From contig JALEHN010000104.1 of assembly GCA_022770525.1 (NCBI GenBank), positions 62,001 to 126,000 of the forward strand: 64,000 nucleotides of DNA, read 5' to 3'. The first letter of the stretch is position 1, and each line of letters begins with the position of its first letter. The position numbers and the translations under genes are program-made. This DNA comes from Clostridiales bacterium (GTDB taxonomy: Bacteria; Bacillota; Clostridia; Lachnospirales; Lachnospiraceae). Positions 9,612 through 19,911 of this stretch are shown in pieces. Below the pieces are notes generated by a model. The model did no database searches. It was not told where the DNA came from and saw only the letters and a program-made list of their open reading frames with translations.

Positions 9612-10334
9612 ATGAGCAAAATGATTCGGCTTGATAAGTTTCTTGCAGAAATGGGTGTCGGAACAAGAAGCGAAGTCAAGTTGTATATAAAAAAAGGTTA
9701 TGTCAGGGTTAATGAAAATACAGTTAGGACAGCGGATTTAAGAATTGATACAGACAGTGATACGGTGACTTTCAAAGATGAAATTGTCGGCTTTGTAAAA
9801 ACAGAGTATTATATGTTAAACAAACCAGCGGGGGTCGTCTCAGCGACAGAGGATGCCAAAGACCGGACTGTGGTCGATCTGATCACGGACAGAAAGCGAA
9901 AAGATATATTTCCTGTGGGACGTCTTGACAAGGATACAGAAGGTCTTCTTGTACTGACAAATGACGGGGCGCTGGCACACCGTCTGCTGTCACCGAAAAA
10001 GCATGTATCCAAGGTTTATTATGCAAAAATTTCAGGTATTGTTGATGAAAGAGATGTTGAAGTCTTTAAAAAGGGTGTTGTGATTGATGAAACTTTTACG
10101 GCGATGCCGGCAAATTTAAAAATACTGATATCGGCAGAGGTTTCCGAGATTGAAGTGGAAATTTTTGAAGGAAAATATCATCAGGTCAAGCGCATGTTTG
10201 AAGCTGTCGGCAAAAAAGTGATCTACTTAAAACGGCTGTCCATGGGGGCGCTAAAACTTGACGAAAAACTTACGACCGGTCAGTACCGGCCGCTGACAGA
10301 AGAGGAAATTGAAAGCCTGAAAAACGAAAGATAG
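9612..10334 (+). CDS. rsuA: RsuA/RluB-family pseudouridine synthase
   Basis: The enzyme isomerises a uridine in rRNA to pseudouridine. Residues 1-60 form an S4 RNA-binding domain (IRLDKFLAEMGVGTRSE). The catalytic domain carries YYMLNKPAGVVSAT and the catalytic-aspartate motif PVGRLDKDTEGLLVLTNDG. The 240 aa length is normal for RsuA. Whether it modifies 16S or 23S rRNA cannot be told from the sequence. It lies within a run of RNA-modification genes. Confidence 0.93.
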   Translation: MSKMIRLDKFLAEMGVGTRSEVKLYIKKGYVRVNENTVRTADLRIDTDSDTVTFKDEIVGFVKTEYYMLNKPAGVVSATEDAKDRTVVDLITDRKRKDIFPVGRLDKDTEGLLVLTNDGALAHRLLSPKKHVSKVYYAKISGIVDERDVEVFKKGVVIDETFTAMPANLKILISAEVSEIEVEIFEGKYHQVKRMFEAVGKKVIYLKRLSMGALKLDEKLTTGQYRPLTEEEIESLKNER

Positions 10335-10348
10335 GAAAGGTAAAAAAT

Positions 10349-11002
10349 ATGCTTGAAAATATAAAAGCAGTGATTTTTGATCTTGATGGCACACTGGTGG
10401 ATTCCATGTGGATGTGGCATGATATTGATATTGAATATTTAAGCCGGTTTGGCATTGAAATGCCGGATGATCTTCAGGAAGCAATCGCAGGTATCAGTGT
10501 GACTCAGACGGCGTACTACTTTAAAAATACATTTGGTATCCGGGACAGTATAGAAAAAATTATCAGTGACTGGGATGAGATGGCATTTGATAAATATGCC
10601 CATCAGGTACCTTTAAAAAAAGGTGCGGACCGTTTTCTTGCTTTACTTAAAAAGCAGGGCATTCGCTGTGCCATCGCCACAAGCAATTCCAGAAGGCTTA
10701 CGGATGCGGTTTTAAAAGCCCATGGGATCACAGATTATTTTTGTGAAGTGATTACCGGCGAAGATGTACATAAAGGAAAACCTGCACCGGATATTTACCT
10801 TGAAAGTGCCGCGCGTCTTTTGATTGACCCGGCAAACTGCCTTGTGTTTGAGGATATTCCGGAAGGTATTTCGGCAGCCGTGGCTGCAGGTATGAAAGTA
10901 TGTGCCGTTGATGATGATTATTCTGCCCAAAACAAAGAGCTTAAAAAGAAAATGGCGGATTATTTTATTATAAATTATGGGGATATACCGGAGATGGCAT
11001 GA
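10349..11002 (+). CDS. HAD-superfamily hydrolase, beta-phosphoglucomutase-like
   Basis: The 217 aa protein shows the HAD motifs in order: DLDGTLVDS with the nucleophile Asp near the N-terminus, an alpha-helical cap (residues about 20-80), ATSNS as motif II, GKPAPDIYL as motif III with the Lys, and VFEDIPEGISAA as motif IV. This is the subfamily I architecture of sugar-phosphate phosphatases and phosphoglucomutases. The substrate is not predictable. AGGAAAGG precedes the ATG. Confidence 0.9.
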   Translation: MLENIKAVIFDLDGTLVDSMWMWHDIDIEYLSRFGIEMPDDLQEAIAGISVTQTAYYFKNTFGIRDSIEKIISDWDEMAFDKYAHQVPLKKGADRFLALLKKQGIRCAIATSNSRRLTDAVLKAHGITDYFCEVITGEDVHKGKPAPDIYLESAARLLIDPANCLVFEDIPEGISAAVAAGMKVCAVDDDYSAQNKELKKKMADYFIINYGDIPEMA

Positions 11003-11114
11003 TTTTTTTGAGCTTAAAGGCAAATGATTACAGCTTTTAAAGATTGGATATACCGGGGGTTGACACTTAAAAAATATAACCGGCATGGTGGCCGGATAGA
11101 ATAGAGGATTTGGT

Positions 11115-13022
11115 ATGGTCAGAGATTTTTTACCTGTGACAATGGAAGAAGCAAGGCAAAGAGGCTGGGATACGGTTGATTTTGTTTATATATCCGGTGA
11201 TGCTTATGTGGATCATCCTTCATTTGGTCATGCGATTATTACAAGAGTGCTTGAGGCTAACGGCTACAGCGTCGGTATCATCGCCCAGCCGGACTGGAAA
11301 AATGATGCAAGTATCAATGTGTTCGGTAAGCCGAGACTTGGTTTCATTGTCAGTGCGGGAAATATGGATTCTATGGTGAATCATTATACAGTATCGAAAA
11401 AACGGCGGCATAATGATGCTTTTACACCGGGCGGCGCTTATGGCAAAAGACCGGATTATGCGGTTGTTGTTTATGGTAATCTGATTCGTCGGACATATAA
11501 AGACGTTCCGATCATCATCGGCGGTATAGAAGCAAGTCTTCGAAGACTTGGCCATTATGATTACTGGAGTGATACGGTCAAACGTTCTGTTCTGCTTGAC
11601 AGCAGTGCGGATCTTTTGTTGTACGGTATGGGCGAACGTTCCATTGTGGAGGTTGCCGATGCCTTAAATTCCGGCATAGATATTAAAGACATAACTTTTG
11701 TTTTGGGCAGTGTTTATAAGACAAAAAGTCTTGAAAATGTTTATGATTATAAGATGCTGCCGTCTTTTTTGGAAATTTGTTCGGACAGGAAAAAGTATGC
11801 TGCCAGTTTTTATATTCAGTATACAAATACGGATCCTTTTTCGGGTCAGCGTCTTGTGGAAAAATATAAGGATAATGAATATATTGTACAAAATCCTGCA
11901 GCTAAACCGCTGACACAAAGTGAGATGGACCGTGTGTACAGTCTGAATTATATGCGGACCTGGCATCCGTCTTACGATAAATACGGCGGAGTGCCTGCTA
12001 TTGAAGAAGTAAAATTCAGCCTCACAAGCAACAGGGGATGTTTTGGCGGCTGCAGTTTTTGTGCGCTGACATTTCATCAGGGGCGTATTATCCAGTCAAG
12101 AAGTCATGAATCTCTTCTTAAAGAGGCAGAAGCATTGACGTGGGAACCTGATTTTAAAGGTTATATCCATGATGTGGGCGGTCCGACTGCAAATTTCAGA
12201 TATCCTGCCTGCAAAAAGCAGATGACAAAAGGCGTATGTCCGAATAAACAATGTCTTTTTCCGAAGCCGTGCGCAAATTTAAGAGCGGATCATTCGGATT
12301 ATTTAGAGCTTCTCAGGAAACTTCGTGCACTGCCGAAAGTAAAAAAAGTATTTATACGATCGGGTATCCGTTTTGATTATGTGCTTGCCGATGCGGATGA
12401 CACATTTATGAAGGAACTGTGCGAGTACCATGTTTCAGGTCAGCTAAAGGTGGCACCGGAGCATGTTTCGGATGCAGTCCTAAAAAGAATGGGAAAGCCG
12501 TCAAACAGTGTCTATCAGAAATTTGTGAAGAAATATAAGGAAACAAATGCGGCTCTAGGGAAAAAACAGTATCTTGTGCCGTATCTAATGTCTTCCCATC
12601 CGGGATCGACGATGAAAGATGCGGTGATTCTTGCGGAATATTTAAGAGATCTTGGATACATGCCGGAGCAGGTACAGGATTTTTATCCGACGCCGTCAAC
12701 ACTTTCCACATGTATGTATTATACAGGCTATGATCCAAGGACAATGGAGAAAGTTTATGTGCCTAAAGATCCGAAAGAAAAGGCGATGCAGCGGGCACTG
12801 ATACAGTACAGAAATCCTAAAAACTATGAGCTTGTTGTGGCTGCCCTGGAAGAAGCAGGACGTACGGATTTAATCGGCTATGACAAAAAATGTCTGATCC
12901 GGCCGATGTATAAAGATAAAGACAAGTACGGCAGGGAACATCAAACACCTGCAAAGCGGCCGGTGAAGAAGAAAACCATCCGCAATGTCCATAAGAAAAA
13001 GACAGGGGGAAGGTCATCATGA
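11115..13022 (+). CDS. YgiQ-family radical SAM protein
   Basis: The 635 aa protein belongs to the YgiQ family, whose reaction is not established. It has an N-terminal domain starting [15 protein letters not shown], a radical SAM cluster motif C309-x3-C313-x2-C316 within [19 protein letters not shown], further Cys-rich stretches near 365-385 ([15 protein letters not shown]), and a very basic C-terminal tail ([16 protein letters not shown]). The C-terminus overlaps the next gene by an ATGA. I cannot find a convincing promoter in the 112 bases upstream. Confidence 0.93.
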   Translation: MVRDFLPVTMEEARQRGWDTVDFVYISGDAYVDHPSFGHAIITRVLEANGYSVGIIAQPDWKNDASINVFGKPRLGFIVSAGNMDSMVNHYTVSKKRRHNDAFTPGGAYGKRPDYAVVVYGNLIRRTYKDVPIIIGGIEASLRRLGHYDYWSDTVKRSVLLDSSADLLLYGMGERSIVEVADALNSGIDIKDITFVLGSVYKTKSLENVYDYKMLPSFLEICSDRKKYAASFYIQYTNTDPFSGQRLVEKYKDNEYIVQNPAAKPLTQSEMDRVYSLNYMRTWHPSYDKYGGVPAIEEVKFSLTSNRGCFGGCSFCALTFHQGRIIQSRSHESLLKEAEALTWEPDFKGYIHDVGGPTANFRYPACKKQMTKGVCPNKQCLFPKPCANLRADHSDYLELLRKLRALPKVKKVFIRSGIRFDYVLADADDTFMKELCEYHVSGQLKVAPEHVSDAVLKRMGKPSNSVYQKFVKKYKETNAALGKKQYLVPYLMSSHPGSTMKDAVILAEYLRDLGYMPEQVQDFYPTPSTLSTCMYYTGYDPRTMEKVYVPKDPKEKAMQRALIQYRNPKNYELVVAALEEAGRTDLIGYDKKCLIRPMYKDKDKYGREHQTPAKRPVKKKTIRNVHKKKTGGRSS

Positions 13023-13591
13023 GAAGAGGCTTAAATAAAGGAACCTATGGCTATATCGTGAAATATAAAAAGTGGTTTGGCCTGATCTCTCTGTTTTGGA
13101 TTTTGTGGATCGCTGTACTTTTTACCGTCGGATGTTTGATATATCAAACGAAAATGAATATCTGGACATTATTTGCCGTGCTGTTTGTACTGCCGGCGGC
13201 GCGTTCATGGGTTGCTTTCATTGTGATGCTGCCGTACCATTCCGGAGATGAAAAAGACTATAAGCATATTCAAAGGCTGATGGAAGGAAAATCTGCCAGA
13301 GTATATGCGGATCTTGTCATTACAAAGTACGAAGGTGCCATGTATCTGCCGATTGTCGTTAACTTTGATGATAATTTTTATGCCTATGCACCCGGGCAAA
13401 AGCGTCCGCTGTCTGAAATCAGAAGCTATCTGAACCAAATATTAAAAAGTGCCGGGGCAGGCACAAAGGCAATGGTTTTTGAAGATTATCATAAGTTTGA
13501 GGCGGCTGTTATCCGTATGTCTGAAGGTGCCGATCTTTGCGGCAGGCATATGGATGAAATGGAAAATCAGCTTTTATCTGTGGCACTTTAA
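13019..13591 (+). CDS. Membrane protein of unknown function
   Basis: I do not recognise the family. The 190 aa protein has two hydrophobic segments, at about residues 20-42 ([20 protein letters not shown]) and 46-68, followed by a soluble domain of about 120 residues that has alternating charged and beta-like segments. It overlaps the ygiQ-like gene by four bases (ATGA), so the two are probably translated together. Nothing suggests transfer. Similar small membrane proteins next to ygiQ may exist in related genomes, but I cannot check that here. Confidence 0.8.
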   Translation: MRRGLNKGTYGYIVKYKKWFGLISLFWILWIAVLFTVGCLIYQTKMNIWTLFAVLFVLPAARSWVAFIVMLPYHSGDEKDYKHIQRLMEGKSARVYADLVITKYEGAMYLPIVVNFDDNFYAYAPGQKRPLSEIRSYLNQILKSAGAGTKAMVFEDYHKFEAAVIRMSEGADLCGRHMDEMENQLLSVAL

Positions 13592-13637
13592 GAGCAAAAG
13601 CAGATGAAATGACGGAAATTAAAAGGGGAAACAAATT

Positions 13638-14627
13638 GTGCAAAAAAGAGTTGTAACACCCAATGAAGCGGGACAGCGTCTGGATAAGCTGCTGGCTAAA
13701 CATCTGAAAGATGCGCCAAAAAGCTTTATTTATAAAATGCTTAGAAAAAAGAATATTACCCTTAACGGGAAAAAGGCCGGGGGCAGTGAAAAAACATGCA
13801 CCGGCGATGAAATAACACTTTGGCTTTCTGATGAAACTATTGAAAAATTTACCGGCAATGCGGTATTTAAGCGGACAAAAACACACCCTGAAGTGATTTT
13901 TGAAGATGCCAATATTATCATTATGAATAAACCGGCAGGGGTTTTGTCCCAAAAAGCGGCTGAAGATGATATTTCAATAAATGAGCAGATGATTACTTAT
14001 CTGCTTGATACAAATCAACTGTCAGACAGTGATTTAAGTGTGTTTAAACCTTCAGTGACAAACCGGCTTGACAGAAATACAAGCGGTCTTATTGCGGCAG
14101 GCAAATCAATGGCGGGGCTTTCGGGCTTATCGGAATTATTCCGGGAGAGAAAAGTGCATAAGTTCTATTATTGCATTGTCAGCGGCATCATGGAGCAGCC
14201 GATGACAATCCAGGGTTACCTGACAAAAGATGAACAGTCCAATAAGGTCACTGTAACAAAAGAAAAAACAGAAGCTTCGGATTTCATACAGACAGCCTAT
14301 ACACCGCTTGGCAATAATCAAAAGTGGACATTTCTTAAAGTTGAACTGATTACCGGAAGGACGCATCAGATCCGTGCCCATCTGGCGGCAGAAGGCCATC
14401 CGATTATCGGCGATTACAAATATGGTGATGATAAAATCAATGATTATTTTAAAGCCAGGTATCATTTAAAACATCAGCTTCTGCATGCGGGACTTTTGGT
14501 GATACCAAAGATTTCAGGCAGCTTAAGCTATCTGTCGGGGATGACGTTTAAAGCAGAGCTTCCAAAAAACTTTAAACATATACTGGAAGGCGAACAGCTT
14601 TCATATACAGAGGAAACGGAAGGATAA
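13638..14627 (+). CDS. RluA-family 23S rRNA pseudouridine synthase
   Basis: The protein has an N-terminal S4 RNA-binding domain (GQRLDKLLAKHL) and a RluA-type catalytic domain with IIMNKPAGVLSQ, the catalytic VTNRLDRNTSGL, and LITGRTHQIRAHLA. At 329 aa it fits the RluC/RluD group; the target uridine is not predictable. I accept the GTG start because AAAGGGG lies about ten bases upstream and no ATG fits. recU starts two bases after the stop. Confidence 0.92.
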   Translation: MQKRVVTPNEAGQRLDKLLAKHLKDAPKSFIYKMLRKKNITLNGKKAGGSEKTCTGDEITLWLSDETIEKFTGNAVFKRTKTHPEVIFEDANIIIMNKPAGVLSQKAAEDDISINEQMITYLLDTNQLSDSDLSVFKPSVTNRLDRNTSGLIAAGKSMAGLSGLSELFRERKVHKFYYCIVSGIMEQPMTIQGYLTKDEQSNKVTVTKEKTEASDFIQTAYTPLGNNQKWTFLKVELITGRTHQIRAHLAAEGHPIIGDYKYGDDKINDYFKARYHLKHQLLHAGLLVIPKISGSLSYLSGMTFKAELPKNFKHILEGEQLSYTEETEG

Positions 14628-14629
14628 CT

Positions 14630-15157
14630 ATGGCTACTTGGAATTCCAGAGGTCTGCGCGGTTCGACCCTTGAAGATCTGCTCAATGTGACCAATGAAAA
14701 GTATCGTACACAAAAGCTTGGGCTGATTCAGAAAATACCGACACCGATAAAGCCGATTCAGATCGATAAGGAGCATCATCAGATAACCCTTGCTTATTTT
14801 GATCAGCGCAGTACGGTGGACTATATCGGTGTTGTTCAGGGAATACCTGTTTGTTTCGATGCCAAGGAATGTTCGGGCACATCTTTTCCGATTCAGAATA
14901 TCCATGAGCACCAGATTGTATTTATGGAAGATTTTGAGAGACAGGGCGGTGTTGCTTTCCTTGTGATTTATTTTTCTTCAGTCAACAAGTATTTTTATCT
15001 GAGATTTAAAAAGCTTGTGGAATTCTGGAATCGCTCAAAAACCGGAAAAAGAAAGAGCTTTACTATGGATGAAATGGAGCCGGCGTTTGAAATACAATGC
15101 AGCGGGTATTACGTTCATTATCTGGAAACACTGCAGAAGGATTTGAACTTAAGGTAA
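14630..15157 (+). CDS. recU: Holliday junction resolvase RecU
   Basis: RecU cleaves four-way DNA junctions in recombinational repair in Firmicutes. The 175 aa protein has NSRGLRGSTLEDLLN at its start, the catalytic STVDYIGV and CFDAKE motifs, FPIQNIHEHQ after them, and the aromatic-rich KYFYLRFKKLVEFW segment. In Bacillus recU neighbours a penicillin-binding protein gene; here it follows the RluA-family gene with a two-base gap. After it comes the his promoter. Confidence 0.95.
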   Translation: MATWNSRGLRGSTLEDLLNVTNEKYRTQKLGLIQKIPTPIKPIQIDKEHHQITLAYFDQRSTVDYIGVVQGIPVCFDAKECSGTSFPIQNIHEHQIVFMEDFERQGGVAFLVIYFSSVNKYFYLRFKKLVEFWNRSKTGKRKSFTMDEMEPAFEIQCSGYYVHYLETLQKDLNLR

Positions 15158-15231
15158 GGGCTTTGATGTTTTTGTGAAAAATACGGTAGTTATCGCAAAA
15201 CATTAAGAAGCATTTGTAGCAAAGGTAATTG

Positions 15232-15260
15232 TTGACAAATACGGTCGGCTTGGTTATAAT
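15232..15260 (+). promoter_or_regulatory. Consensus sigma-A promoter of the histidine operon
   Basis: TTGACA (15232-15237), a 17-bp spacer and TATAAT (15255-15260), a perfect consensus promoter. The predicted start is near 15267, next to a palindrome at 15270-15283. Confidence 0.9.
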
Positions 15261-15269
15261 ACTATTTGC

Positions 15270-15290
15270 GCTACCGTGGTAGCATGGTAA
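15270..15290 (+). promoter_or_regulatory. Candidate operator of the his operon
   Basis: GCTACC-GT-GGTAGC (15270-15283) is an inverted repeat with six-base arms, followed two bases later by GGTAAC, a near copy of the right arm. It lies at the predicted transcription start, where a repressor would block a consensus promoter. The regulator is unknown; an RNA hairpin is the alternative reading. Confidence 0.5.
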
Positions 15291-15321
15291 CATACTAAAG
15301 TGACGACAGGGGATTATATAT

Positions 15322-16575
15322 ATGAAAATGAATTTATTGCATACACCGGATGGTGTCAGAGATATCTATAATGTAGAATGCGCAAAAAAGCATACGCTTG
15401 AAAAACGGCTTCGCGCATTGCTCAGATTATATGGCTATGAGGAAATTCAGACGCCGTCTTTTGAGTTTTTTGACATTTTTAATACGGAACGCGGTACTGT
15501 AAGTTCCAGAGAAATGTTTAAGTTTATCGACCGCGACGGCAACACCCTTGTTCTCAGGCCGGATATTACACCGTCGATTGCCCGGGCTGTGGCAAAGTAT
15601 TATGGCGATGAACAAATTCCGATGCGGTTTGCATATACAGGCAATACGTTTAAAAATAATACAAGCTACCAGGGCCGTATGCGGGAAATAACCCAGCTTG
15701 GCGCAGAGTTTATAGGAAGCGCCGATGTGTGGGCTGACGCGGAAATGATCGCATTGTCCATAGAGCTTTTATTGGAAGCCGGACTTAAAGAATTTCAGGT
15801 GGATATGGGGCATGTCAGCTTCTTTAAAGCATTGATGGAAGAGGCCTGTATCGATGAAGAAACCGAAGAGCAGATCAGAATACTGATTGAAAATAAGAAC
15901 TATTTCGGAATCGAAGATCTTTTGGATAAGCTGAATATTGAGGATGAACTTAAAGAGGTCATCAAAAGACTGCCAAAGTGGTTTGGCAGTGTTGATATTA
16001 TACGTGAAGCGCGGGCGATGACAAAAAATGAAAAAGCACTCTGCGCTCTTGACCGGCTTGAGATGATTTATGAGATTCTTGGCAGTTACGGTCTTCAGAA
16101 TTATGTGACGATCGACCTTGGCATGCTGACAGAATATAATTATTATACAGGTGTTATTTTCAGAGGATATACCTATGGCACCGGTGATGCTGTTGTCAAG
16201 GGCGGACGGTATGACAGCCTTCTGGGGCAGTTCGGAAAGAAGGCAGCCAGCGTCGGTTTTGCTGTTGTCATTGATCAGCTGATGCTTGCCCTTTCAAGAC
16301 AGAAAATCGACATTCCGTTAAAAGCTGTGACAACGATGATTTTATATCCGGAAACACAGATTAAAACGGCTATTTTATTATCACAGAAAATGCATAGAAA
16401 TAAGCAGGCCACTGCCCTGATGTGCCGGGATGAAAGTCAGACAATCACTGATTACATGACCTACAGCAAAAAGCATCAGCTCCTTTCAATTTATCATATT
16501 TTAGACGATCAACAGCTGGAACAGATTGATGTGCGAAGCGGCAGTATGAAAAAGTGTCTGCTCAGTGAAATATAA
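15322..16575 (+). CDS. hisZ: ATP phosphoribosyltransferase regulatory subunit HisZ
   Basis: HisZ resembles histidyl-tRNA synthetase but lacks aminoacylation ability and is needed to activate the short form of HisG. The 417 aa protein has class II synthetase-like motifs: [15 protein letters not shown] at the start, [12 protein letters not shown] (motif 2), and [15 protein letters not shown] (motif 3-like). The tRNA anticodon-binding domain of HisRS is replaced by a short C-terminal tail. It heads the operon and is followed by the 213 aa hisG, the pairing expected for the HisG-short/HisZ complex. Confidence 0.95.
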   Translation: MKMNLLHTPDGVRDIYNVECAKKHTLEKRLRALLRLYGYEEIQTPSFEFFDIFNTERGTVSSREMFKFIDRDGNTLVLRPDITPSIARAVAKYYGDEQIPMRFAYTGNTFKNNTSYQGRMREITQLGAEFIGSADVWADAEMIALSIELLLEAGLKEFQVDMGHVSFFKALMEEACIDEETEEQIRILIENKNYFGIEDLLDKLNIEDELKEVIKRLPKWFGSVDIIREARAMTKNEKALCALDRLEMIYEILGSYGLQNYVTIDLGMLTEYNYYTGVIFRGYTYGTGDAVVKGGRYDSLLGQFGKKAASVGFAVVIDQLMLALSRQKIDIPLKAVTTMILYPETQIKTAILLSQKMHRNKQATALMCRDESQTITDYMTYSKKHQLLSIYHILDDQQLEQIDVRSGSMKKCLLSEI

Positions 16576-16592
16576 AAACCGGAGGCTTTACG

Positions 16593-17234
16593 ATGAGATA
16601 TTTGACATTTGCCCTTGCAAAGGGACGTCTGGCGAAGAAAACGCTGGAATTGCTTGAAAAAATCGGGATTACGATGGAAGAAATGAAAGATCCGGATACC
16701 CGTAAATTGATTTTTGTTAACGAAGAACTTAAGATAAAAATGTTTCTTTCAAAAGCTTCGGATGTGCCGACATATGTAGAATATGGCGCTGCTGACATCG
16801 GCGTTGTGGGCAGTGACACGATTCTTGAAGAAGGCAGAAAGCTTTATGAAGTGATGGATCTCGGCTTTGGAAAATGCAATATGTGTGTATGTGGACCAAA
16901 GAGTGCGGCGGAACTTTTAAAACATCAGGAAATGATCCGTGTAGCTTCAAAATATCCGCATATTGCAAAAGATTATTTTTACAATAAAAAGCATCAGACC
17001 GTGGAAATTATTAAGCTGAACGGTTCGGTGGAACTGGCACCGATCGTCGGTCTTTCCGAAGTTATCGTCGATATTGTTGAAACGGGGACAACATTAAAAG
17101 AAAACGGGCTTTGTGTTCTGGAAGTTATTTGTCCGCTTTCAGCCCATATGGTTGTCAATCAGGTCAGCATGAAAATGGAAAATGAGCGTATTACAGATTT
17201 AATCTATAAATTAAGAGAAATCATCAACCGGTAG
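16593..17234 (+). CDS. hisG: ATP phosphoribosyltransferase, short form
   Basis: HisG condenses ATP with PRPP, the first step of histidine synthesis. At 213 aa it is the short form, which lacks the C-terminal allosteric domain and depends on HisZ. Family motifs are [16 protein letters not shown] at the start, [11 protein letters not shown], and the PRPP-binding [18 protein letters not shown]. It starts 17 bases after hisZ; hisD follows after nine bases. Confidence 0.96.
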   Translation: MRYLTFALAKGRLAKKTLELLEKIGITMEEMKDPDTRKLIFVNEELKIKMFLSKASDVPTYVEYGAADIGVVGSDTILEEGRKLYEVMDLGFGKCNMCVCGPKSAAELLKHQEMIRVASKYPHIAKDYFYNKKHQTVEIIKLNGSVELAPIVGLSEVIVDIVETGTTLKENGLCVLEVICPLSAHMVVNQVSMKMENERITDLIYKLREIINR

Positions 17235-17243
17235 GAGGAGCAT

Positions 17244-18536
17244 ATGAGAACGATCCATGTAAATAAAGACAGTATTAAAGATATTCTTGAAGATTTATTA
17301 AAACGCAGTCCGAATAATTACGGGACTTATGAAGCATCAGTGGAAGAAATTGTAAACCGCGTCAAAGAGGGCGGCGATGCGGTACTTTTTGAATACGCAA
17401 AAAAGTTCGACCGGGCCGAACTTACGAAAGAAAATGTGGCGGTTACAAAAGAAGAAATTGAAAAAGCGTATACCCTCGTGGATCAGGAATTTATTTCGGT
17501 CATCCGTAAAGCTATTGTCAATATCCGGTCATATCATGAAAAACAGAAAAAAACAAGCTGGTTTGACAGCCAGCCAAACGGCATTATGCTGGGGCAGAAG
17601 GTGACACCGCTTTCCTGTGTCGGTGTTTATGTTCCGGGCGGCAAGGCTTCGTATCCGTCAACTGTACTTATGAATACCATTCCGGCAAAGGTTGCGGGTG
17701 TTCCTAAAATTGTGATGACAACACCGGCAGGCGCTGACGGTAAAATAAATCCGGTAACCCTTGTGGCCGCAAATGAGGCAGGTGCTGATGTTATTTATAA
17801 AGTGGGCGGTGCCCAGGCCATTGCGGCGATGGCATACGGTACTGAAAGTATTCCGAAGGTGGATAAGATTGTCGGACCGGGGAACATTTATGTTGCCCTT
17901 GCAAAAAAGGCTGTTTACGGACATGTAAGTATTGATTCCATTGCGGGACCGAGTGAAATTCTTGTCATAGCGGATAAAACCGCAACGCCGCGTTTTGTTG
18001 CTTCAGATTTGCTTTCTCAGGCAGAACATGATGAAATGGCAAGCGCGATTCTTGTAACGGACAGTGAGGAACTGGCAAAGGCTGTATCTGATGAGATTGA
18101 AGCTTTTACAAAAACACTGCCAAGAAAAGATATCATTAATAAGTCGCTGGAGAATTACGGTTATATCCTTGTGGCAAGTTCCATGGATGAGGTCATTGAT
18201 ACAGCCAATGCCATCGCTTCGGAGCATCTGGAAATTATGACTGAAAATCCTTTTGAAGTCATGACAAAAATACAAAATGCCGGTGCGATTTTTATTGGTG
18301 AATACAGCAGTGAACCACTGGGCGATTATTTTGCCGGACCAAACCATGTCCTTCCGACAAATGGAACAGCGAAGTTTTTCTCACCGCTTTCAGTGGACGA
18401 TTATATGAAAAAATCAAGTATCATTTATTATTCAAGAGAAGCGCTTGAGCCTGTGGCTGACGATATTATTAAATTTGCTGAAGCGGAATCACTGACAGCC
18501 CATGCCAATTCGATTCGTGTTCGTTTTAACAAATAG
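17244..18536 (+). CDS. hisD: Histidinol dehydrogenase
   Basis: HisD oxidises histidinol to histidine in two NAD-dependent steps, the last reaction of the pathway. The 430 aa length is normal. Recognisable stretches include CVGVYVPGGKASYPS, VGPGNIYVALAKKAVYG, the zinc-site region SQAEHDEMASAILVT and YFAGPNHVLPTNGTAKF. It has AGGAGG before the ATG and a tight operon position. Confidence 0.98.
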   Translation: MRTIHVNKDSIKDILEDLLKRSPNNYGTYEASVEEIVNRVKEGGDAVLFEYAKKFDRAELTKENVAVTKEEIEKAYTLVDQEFISVIRKAIVNIRSYHEKQKKTSWFDSQPNGIMLGQKVTPLSCVGVYVPGGKASYPSTVLMNTIPAKVAGVPKIVMTTPAGADGKINPVTLVAANEAGADVIYKVGGAQAIAAMAYGTESIPKVDKIVGPGNIYVALAKKAVYGHVSIDSIAGPSEILVIADKTATPRFVASDLLSQAEHDEMASAILVTDSEELAKAVSDEIEAFTKTLPRKDIINKSLENYGYILVASSMDEVIDTANAIASEHLEIMTENPFEVMTKIQNAGAIFIGEYSSEPLGDYFAGPNHVLPTNGTAKFFSPLSVDDYMKKSSIIYYSREALEPVADDIIKFAEAESLTAHANSIRVRFNK

Positions 18537-18554
18537 TTTTAAAGGAGTATCGCT

Positions 18555-19142
18555 ATGGATAGAATTGCTCAGATTCAGAGAATCACAGGTGAAACGAAGA
18601 TCATTATGCATTTAAATCTTGATGGCAGCGGCAAAGCCTCTGTTGAAACAGGGATCGGTTTTTTTGATCATATGCTTAACAGCTTTGCCCGTCACGGTTT
18701 TTTTGACCTTGACGTAAAGGCGGAGGGCGATCTGTATGTGGACAGCCATCACACGATTGAAGATACCGGTATTGTGCTTGGCAATGCCATTGCAAAGGCG
18801 CTGGGTGACAAAAGCGGCATCAGAAGATACGGTTCATTTATACTTCCGATGGATGAAGTCCTTGTTTTATCGGCAATCGATTTATCGGGGCGTCCATACT
18901 TTGTATTTGACGGACAGTTTACTACAGATAAAGTCGGAGACTTTGATACAGAGATGGTCAGAGAGTTCTTTTATGCCGTATCTTACAGCGCGGGAATGAA
19001 TTTACACATTAAAGTCTTGTCAGGAACGAATAATCATCATATAATAGAGGGTATATATAAATCATTCGCCAAGGCACTGGACGTGGCAGTGTCAAAAGAT
19101 GATCGTATCCGCGATGTTTTGTCTACAAAAGGTGTTCTCTAG
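18555..19142 (+). CDS. hisB: Imidazoleglycerol-phosphate dehydratase
   Basis: HisB dehydrates imidazoleglycerol phosphate. The 195 aa monofunctional form has the two metal-binding histidine motifs: GFFDHMLNSFARHG and DSHHTIEDTG in the first half, and LSGTNNHHIIEGIYKSFAKA in the second half. It is not fused to histidinol phosphatase. In many related operons hisH comes next, but here hisA follows directly. Confidence 0.98.
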   Translation: MDRIAQIQRITGETKIIMHLNLDGSGKASVETGIGFFDHMLNSFARHGFFDLDVKAEGDLYVDSHHTIEDTGIVLGNAIAKALGDKSGIRRYGSFILPMDEVLVLSAIDLSGRPYFVFDGQFTTDKVGDFDTEMVREFFYAVSYSAGMNLHIKVLSGTNNHHIIEGIYKSFAKALDVAVSKDDRIRDVLSTKGVL

Positions 19143-19172
19143 GCGAAATAAATAGACAAGAGAGGCAGAATT

Positions 19173-19895
19173 ATGCATTTATTTCCGACGATTCACATTA
19201 AAAACGGCAAGTGCTACAGTACAACTTCCAAAGATGTTCTCGGCAGGCACAATATTTACACAAGCAGACCTGAAAAGCTTGCTGCGATCTGGGAAGCACA
19301 GGGCGCCAAGTGGCTGCATGTTGTTGATGTTGACGGAGCAACAACAGGTATACCTTCCAATGAAGATGTGGTCAGAGAAATTTTGAATACGGTACATATT
19401 CCGGTGCAGTTCGGCGGAGGACTTCGAACAGTAAAGGATATTGATAATTATTTAAATATGGGCGTGGCACGGGTGATATGCGGTACAAAGCCGGTACAGA
19501 GCCAGCGTTTTGCCACAGAGGCTGTCAGTCTTTTTGGCGCGGAACGTTTTGTTGTCGGCATTGATACGCTCAATGGCATGGTTGCCATTGAAGGCCGTGA
19601 AAAAATCTGCGATTTTAATGCGGTATCCTTAGCGCACAAGCTTAGTGAAGTCGGTGTTAAAACGGTGATATATACAGATATTATGCGGTCTGTGGCACAC
19701 AGAGGACCAAGCATCGACAATATCCGGGAATTGATTGTCAGAACAAATCTTGATGTGATTGCTGCCGGCGGTATTTATCATATGAATGATTTAGAGGATC
19801 TTAAGAAAGCCGGTGTCAGCGGCGCGATTATTGCAGCGGCTTTGTATGAAGGTAAAATCAAGCTTTCTGAAGCGGCAGAATTATTTGGAGATTGA
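19173..19895 (+). CDS. hisA: HisA-like isomerase with altered catalytic residues
   Basis: HisA converts ProFAR to PRFAR by an Amadori rearrangement on a (beta/alpha)8 barrel. The 240 aa length and both phosphate-binding halves are kept ([11 protein letters not shown] and [12 protein letters not shown]). The canonical PAIDxKxGK at the first strand reads PTIHIKNGK here, so the general-base Asp8 is His8. The second catalytic Asp is present (D131 in GIDTLNG). The active-site loop usually reading TDI.RDGT..GP is [12 protein letters not shown]. Enough is altered that activity cannot be assumed. It may be a divergent isomerase or an inactive scaffold. Operon position argues for a role in histidine synthesis. 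Confidence 0.85.
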   Translation: MHLFPTIHIKNGKCYSTTSKDVLGRHNIYTSRPEKLAAIWEAQGAKWLHVVDVDGATTGIPSNEDVVREILNTVHIPVQFGGGLRTVKDIDNYLNMGVARVICGTKPVQSQRFATEAVSLFGAERFVVGIDTLNGMVAIEGREKICDFNAVSLAHKLSEVGVKTVIYTDIMRSVAHRGPSIDNIRELIVRTNLDVIAAGGIYHMNDLEDLKKAGVSGAIIAAALYEGKIKLSEAAELFGD

Positions 19896-19911
19896 ATTAG
19901 AGGTTAAAATA

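Noticed and set aside
11060..11100. TTGACA before the ygiQ-like gene as a promoter
   Set aside because: No -10 box lies 16-18 bases downstream; the nearest TATAAC is nine bases away.
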